From an uncultured Ruminococcus sp. (GTDB lineage: Bacteria > Bacillota > Clostridia > Oscillospirales > Acutalibacteraceae): a stretch of 33,648 nt of DNA. Location of the stretch: the NCBI GenBank assembly GCA_902785555.1, contig CACZZB010000018.1:1-33648 (forward strand), written 5' to 3'. Below are positions 30,594-33,648 of the stretch, piece by piece; within the stretch, counting starts at the first letter, position 1; every line of letters starts with the position of its first letter. Under the pieces are notes generated by a model that saw nothing but the letters and a program-made list of their open reading frames with translations, was not told the DNA's origin and searched no databases. The position numbers and the translations under genes were made by a program.

Positions 30594-33134
30594 ATGAGAT
30601 TAAAATTCAAAAAAGTTTTGGCTGTATTGTCATGCTCGGCACTTATCGCTGTATCTACAAATGCCGTTAATCTGACAGTTTCCGCATACGACGATATTTA
30701 TGCCAAAACTACTGCCGACCTTAATCTGAGAAAAGGTGCAGGCACAAACTACAATGTTATCAAAGTCATTGACCAAAACACAACTTTGAATATTATCGAC
30801 AGGTCTAATGCAAACTGGGTCAAAGTAAAACTTTCAGACGGTACAACGGGATACTGTTCTGCCGATTATCTTGATGTAACGACAGATGCCGTTACGACCG
30901 ATGCCCTTAATATGAGAAAAGGAGCAGGTACAGGTTACGATATCATCACAACTATACCCAAGAATACAAAAATAGACGTTATCAGATTTTCCGGCAATTC
31001 ATGGGCTTATGTAAAACTTCAGAACGGTACAGTGGGCTATGTATGTACCGATTATATCCAATTCGTTTCTTCTTCCAATACCTCCGTCACAACAACTTCC
31101 GCCAATATCACTCTTTCGGCAACTTCCAAAAAAATGGCTATCGGTCAGTCCTTCACTCTCAAAGCTTCCTCCAATCAGGGTACTGTCACATGGACATCTT
31201 CAAATGCTAAAATCGCCAAGGTTGATTCAAACGGAAAAGTTACCGCTGTTTCCGCTGGTCAGGCTGTTATAACCGCAACCGATTCCAAAACCAAAAAAAC
31301 CGCCAAATGCACTGTTAACACTGTCAAAACAGAGTATACTTCAATAACCCTCTCAGATACATCAAAAACATTAATAGTCGGTAACACCTATACTCTTACA
31401 TTCTCCACAAACACCGGCAGTAAAAATGTCAAATTCAAGTCATCAAACAGCACTGTCGCAACCGTTGATGCCAACGGTAAAATAACCGCTGTTTCCTCAG
31501 GTGAGGCAAATATCATAGCATACGACACGACATCTCTCATATCCGCTGTATGCAAGGTATCCGTAAATAATAAAGATTCCATCTCCCTCTCACAGACAAG
31601 TGCAACCATCAATGTCGGTTCTTCCATTCTCCTCACAGCAAAAAAATCAAACTCGTCCATGCAGATAAAATGGTCTTCAAGCAACACAAACGTTGCAAGT
31701 GTCAACAATGGCAGAGTAAGCGGTCTTTCAAGCGGTACTGCTGTTATAACCGCCTCTGACTCCACAGGCAAGGTATTTGCAAGATGTAATGTCAAAGTGA
31801 ACGGTGTTTCAAGCGGAAATGTCAGACTTTCAAGATATACCGCTTCAACGACCGCAGGTAAAACTATCTACATAAAAGGCTATAACGCATCTTACTGGGG
31901 TACTACCGATACCAACATAGCAACTGTCCGTGACGGTTTTATAGAAACCAAAAATCCCGGAAAAGTAGCTGTAACATATACCGACTATTACGGCAACAAG
32001 GCTGTATGTATCGTTACCGTAACAGAGGCTGAACCTGTAAAATTCGCCTATTCTTCTCCAAACTCCGCTACGCTCAATCAGAATGTCACTTTATTTGCAA
32101 TAACGGACAAAACTGTTGAAGACGTATATTTCAATGTCAACATGGGCAGTAAGGTACTCAAAGTCAAAGCAACCAAAAAGACCCCCGATGGCAACACTTA
32201 TGTATGGGAAGGTGCTTTCAAAACAAGTCAGGCAGGTACATTCAAAACTACCGCATACGCCAAAAAAAACAATCAGTGGAAAACCTGTGCCGACGCTGTA
32301 AGCGATGTTTATGTAACTTCCAAAACATCACATACTCAGACAGGTCTTGAAAAACTCCGTGCAAGTGACGGTCTTATCAAATTTATTGCAGAAAAAGAAG
32401 GCTTCGTATCAAGCATAACCTATGATACACTCGCAAACAATATCCCGACACTCGCTCACGGCTATGTTGTATGGGAAGGCGAAAAATTCTATGACCATCT
32501 CACCAGAAATGAAGGCTATGCTCTCCTCGTCAATGCCGTGAACAATGATGTATATACATCCAAAGTAAACCAAATGCTAATCAACAATAATGTAAGATTC
32601 AACCAACAGCAGTTTGATGCTCTTGTCAGCTTCTCCTACAATCTCGGCACAGGCTGGACAAGCTCCTCCGACCTTAAAAATATTCTCCTTAATTCCTACG
32701 GCACTGTGTCAACAGGCAAGCTGACAGGCAAAGTTACAGCCGACGGCGGTCTGTATCTCCGTCAAAGCCCGACAGCTTCTTCAAATGCCATTACACTCCT
32801 CAATAAGGGTGAAACCGTCAGTATTATTGACAACAACAAATACAATACCGTATGGTACAAAGTACAAACTTCCTCAGGAAAAACAGGCTATTGCAGCAGT
32901 ACATATCTCAATGTCACTTCAAGCGGCTCTCAGACCGTAAGAGATTTGAACAATGTCAACAGAAATGCCCTTATCAATGAAATGCTCTCATATCATCATG
33001 CAAGCGGTGTATGCTACTACGGCTTACTGTACAGACGTGCAGATGAACTTGAAATGTTCCTCTATGGTGACTACATATCAGATGGCAGAAGAAACAAATA
33101 CGGTTTCCCGAATCCTTCTTGCATAAGTTGGTAA
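30594..33134 (+). CDS. Secreted SH3b/Big2 protein with a lysozyme-like (GH24) domain
   Basis: An 846-residue exported protein. A signal peptide (residues 1-31, ending VSA) is followed by two SH3b domains (about 35-95 and 100-157, each with LNLRKGAGTxY or LNMRKGAGTGY and GYCSADYL or GYVCTDYI), three clear Big2 repeats (about 170-245, 250-325, 328-403), a fourth diverged one (410-478) and an Ig-like segment (485-575). The lysozyme-like part starts at 583 (LIKFIAEKEGFVSSITYDT, then PTLAHGYV and FDALVSFSYNLGTGW). A third SH3b domain (about 712-774) is inserted in it, and its C-terminal block resumes as VCYYGLLYRRADELEMFLYG. Likely peptidoglycan-binding or -cleaving; E602 and D611 are candidate catalytic residues, but the usual DxxGxxTIGYGH is diverged. 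Confidence 0.85.
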   Translation: MRLKFKKVLAVLSCSALIAVSTNAVNLTVSAYDDIYAKTTADLNLRKGAGTNYNVIKVIDQNTTLNIIDRSNANWVKVKLSDGTTGYCSADYLDVTTDAVTTDALNMRKGAGTGYDIITTIPKNTKIDVIRFSGNSWAYVKLQNGTVGYVCTDYIQFVSSSNTSVTTTSANITLSATSKKMAIGQSFTLKASSNQGTVTWTSSNAKIAKVDSNGKVTAVSAGQAVITATDSKTKKTAKCTVNTVKTEYTSITLSDTSKTLIVGNTYTLTFSTNTGSKNVKFKSSNSTVATVDANGKITAVSSGEANIIAYDTTSLISAVCKVSVNNKDSISLSQTSATINVGSSILLTAKKSNSSMQIKWSSSNTNVASVNNGRVSGLSSGTAVITASDSTGKVFARCNVKVNGVSSGNVRLSRYTASTTAGKTIYIKGYNASYWGTTDTNIATVRDGFIETKNPGKVAVTYTDYYGNKAVCIVTVTEAEPVKFAYSSPNSATLNQNVTLFAITDKTVEDVYFNVNMGSKVLKVKATKKTPDGNTYVWEGAFKTSQAGTFKTTAYAKKNNQWKTCADAVSDVYVTSKTSHTQTGLEKLRASDGLIKFIAEKEGFVSSITYDTLANNIPTLAHGYVVWEGEKFYDHLTRNEGYALLVNAVNNDVYTSKVNQMLINNNVRFNQQQFDALVSFSYNLGTGWTSSSDLKNILLNSYGTVSTGKLTGKVTADGGLYLRQSPTASSNAITLLNKGETVSIIDNNKYNTVWYKVQTSSGKTGYCSSTYLNVTSSGSQTVRDLNNVNRNALINEMLSYHHASGVCYYGLLYRRADELEMFLYGDYISDGRRNKYGFPNPSCISW

Positions 33135-33141
33135 AAAATTC

Positions 33142-33180
33142 AACAGGCTGGGTATTAATTTACCCAACCTGTTATTTTTA
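33142..33180 (+). terminator. Terminator of the lysozyme-like gene
   Basis: AACAGG (33142-33147), TGGGTA, loop, TACCCA, CCTGTT (33168-33173) with one mismatch, then ATTTTTATTT. Confidence 0.85.
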
Positions 33181-33195
33181 TTTCACCAAAAACAG

Positions 33196-33224
33196 TTGAC
33201 ATTACTTTCATAAAAAATTATAAT
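33196..33224 (+). promoter_or_regulatory. Consensus promoter of the DUF1963 gene
   Basis: TTGACA (33196-33201), 17 bases, TATAAT (33219-33224). Confidence 0.85.
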
Positions 33225-33254
33225 AATTATATAAATTTTTTAGGAGTGGTTTGA

Positions 33255-33648
33255 ATGGAATTTCCGAAAGAACTGGAAAAATTCAGAGAAAAATTAGAAA
33301 AAACTTATAAGACTTGCAATGAAATAAAGTTTGTACCGAGTGAAACAAAGCCTTGGGAAAGCAAAATAGGATCTTGAAAAAATCGAGGATTATCCAAAAG
33401 ATGAAAACGGCAATCCTATGTTCTTCATGGCTCAGATAAATTTGGAAGAAATGCCGCCATTAGAGAATTTTCCGACAAAGGGCATTTTGCAGTTCTATGT
33501 CGTTGATGATGATGGCTATGGTCTTGAAGACCCCTGCAAAGTAGTCTATATAGAAAATTATTCAAAAGACGAAAGTAAACTGTTTGCAAAAAATCCCTTT
33601 GAAGATAAATATATAACGGAATATCCGCCCTTTGAAAAAAGCGGTAAG
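33255..33648 (+). pseudogene. DUF1963 (YwqG-like) gene broken by a frameshifting deletion; runs off the right edge
   Basis: TAGGAG lies eight bases before ATG 33255. The first frame reads 40 residues ending ETKPWESKIGS and then stops at 33375-33377. From 33370 another frame continues open to the window end: EDYPKDENGNPMFFMAQINL, EMPPLENFPTKGILQFYVVD. Both parts match DUF1963 proteins, which normally read PWESKxGGxPYLPK between them; that GxPYLPK block is missing, so a short deletion (not a multiple of three) removed it. Promoter and ribosome binding site are intact, which suggests a recent event or a sequencing error. Confidence 0.75.

Overview
The window is AT-rich, with strong AGGAGG-type ribosome binding sites, near-consensus sigma-A promoters (TTGACA, 17 bp, TATAAT) and a Gram-positive gene set: ClpE-like ATPase with a zinc finger, PlsY, PgsA, ECF transporter genes, a DUF5711 protein and a secreted cell-wall hydrolase. 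This fits a Clostridia genome, most likely a Ruminococcus-like Oscillospiraceae. That placement is inferred from gene content and order; no 16S gene is present.

Layout. Positions 1-10630 hold an asparaginase, a SEC-C methionine aminopeptidase, a small Cys-framed membrane protein, a zinc-ribbon/TPM-domain membrane pair, a WYL regulator, a six-gene minus-strand operon (cytidylate-kinase-like protein, three small unknown proteins, a left-handed beta-helix protein, a Nudix hydrolase) and a DUF5662 protein. Two plus-strand tRNA genes (Gln-CTG, Arg-ACG) follow. Positions 11100-13400 form an accessory island. It holds two neighbouring cassettes in which unrelated ORFs (a DUF4180 protein and a polytopic membrane protein) sit between almost identical promoter/leader and stop-codon/terminator flanks. 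Around them are remnants of topoisomerase III, of a TnpB nuclease and of one unrecognised gene. Next comes a three-gene minus-strand operon (PqqD-like protein, S26-type signal peptidase, ABC exporter) that looks like the processing and export part of a peptide cluster without its precursor or modifying enzyme. A six-tRNA minus-strand cluster (Gly, Arg, His, Gln, Lys, Lys) closes the region.

Positions 16900-30450 are a dense minus-strand housekeeping block: ecfA2-ecfT-truA-DUF5711, yceD-rpmF-der-plsY, uvrA, cvpA, pgsA and clpE. They serve vitamin/metal uptake, tRNA pseudouridylation, ribosome assembly, phospholipid synthesis, DNA repair and protein quality control. The right end has a plus-strand secreted SH3b/Big2/lysozyme-like protein and a DUF1963 gene broken by a frameshifting deletion.

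The most unusual signal is the pair of cassettes at 11427-11959 and 12098-12936. The shared sequence stops at the start codon and resumes at the stop codon, and the transcript's 5' and 3' untranslated ends are complementary over 13-14 bp, with substitutions that keep the pairing. The likely reading is a modular expression cassette whose ORF is exchanged; the mechanism is unknown.
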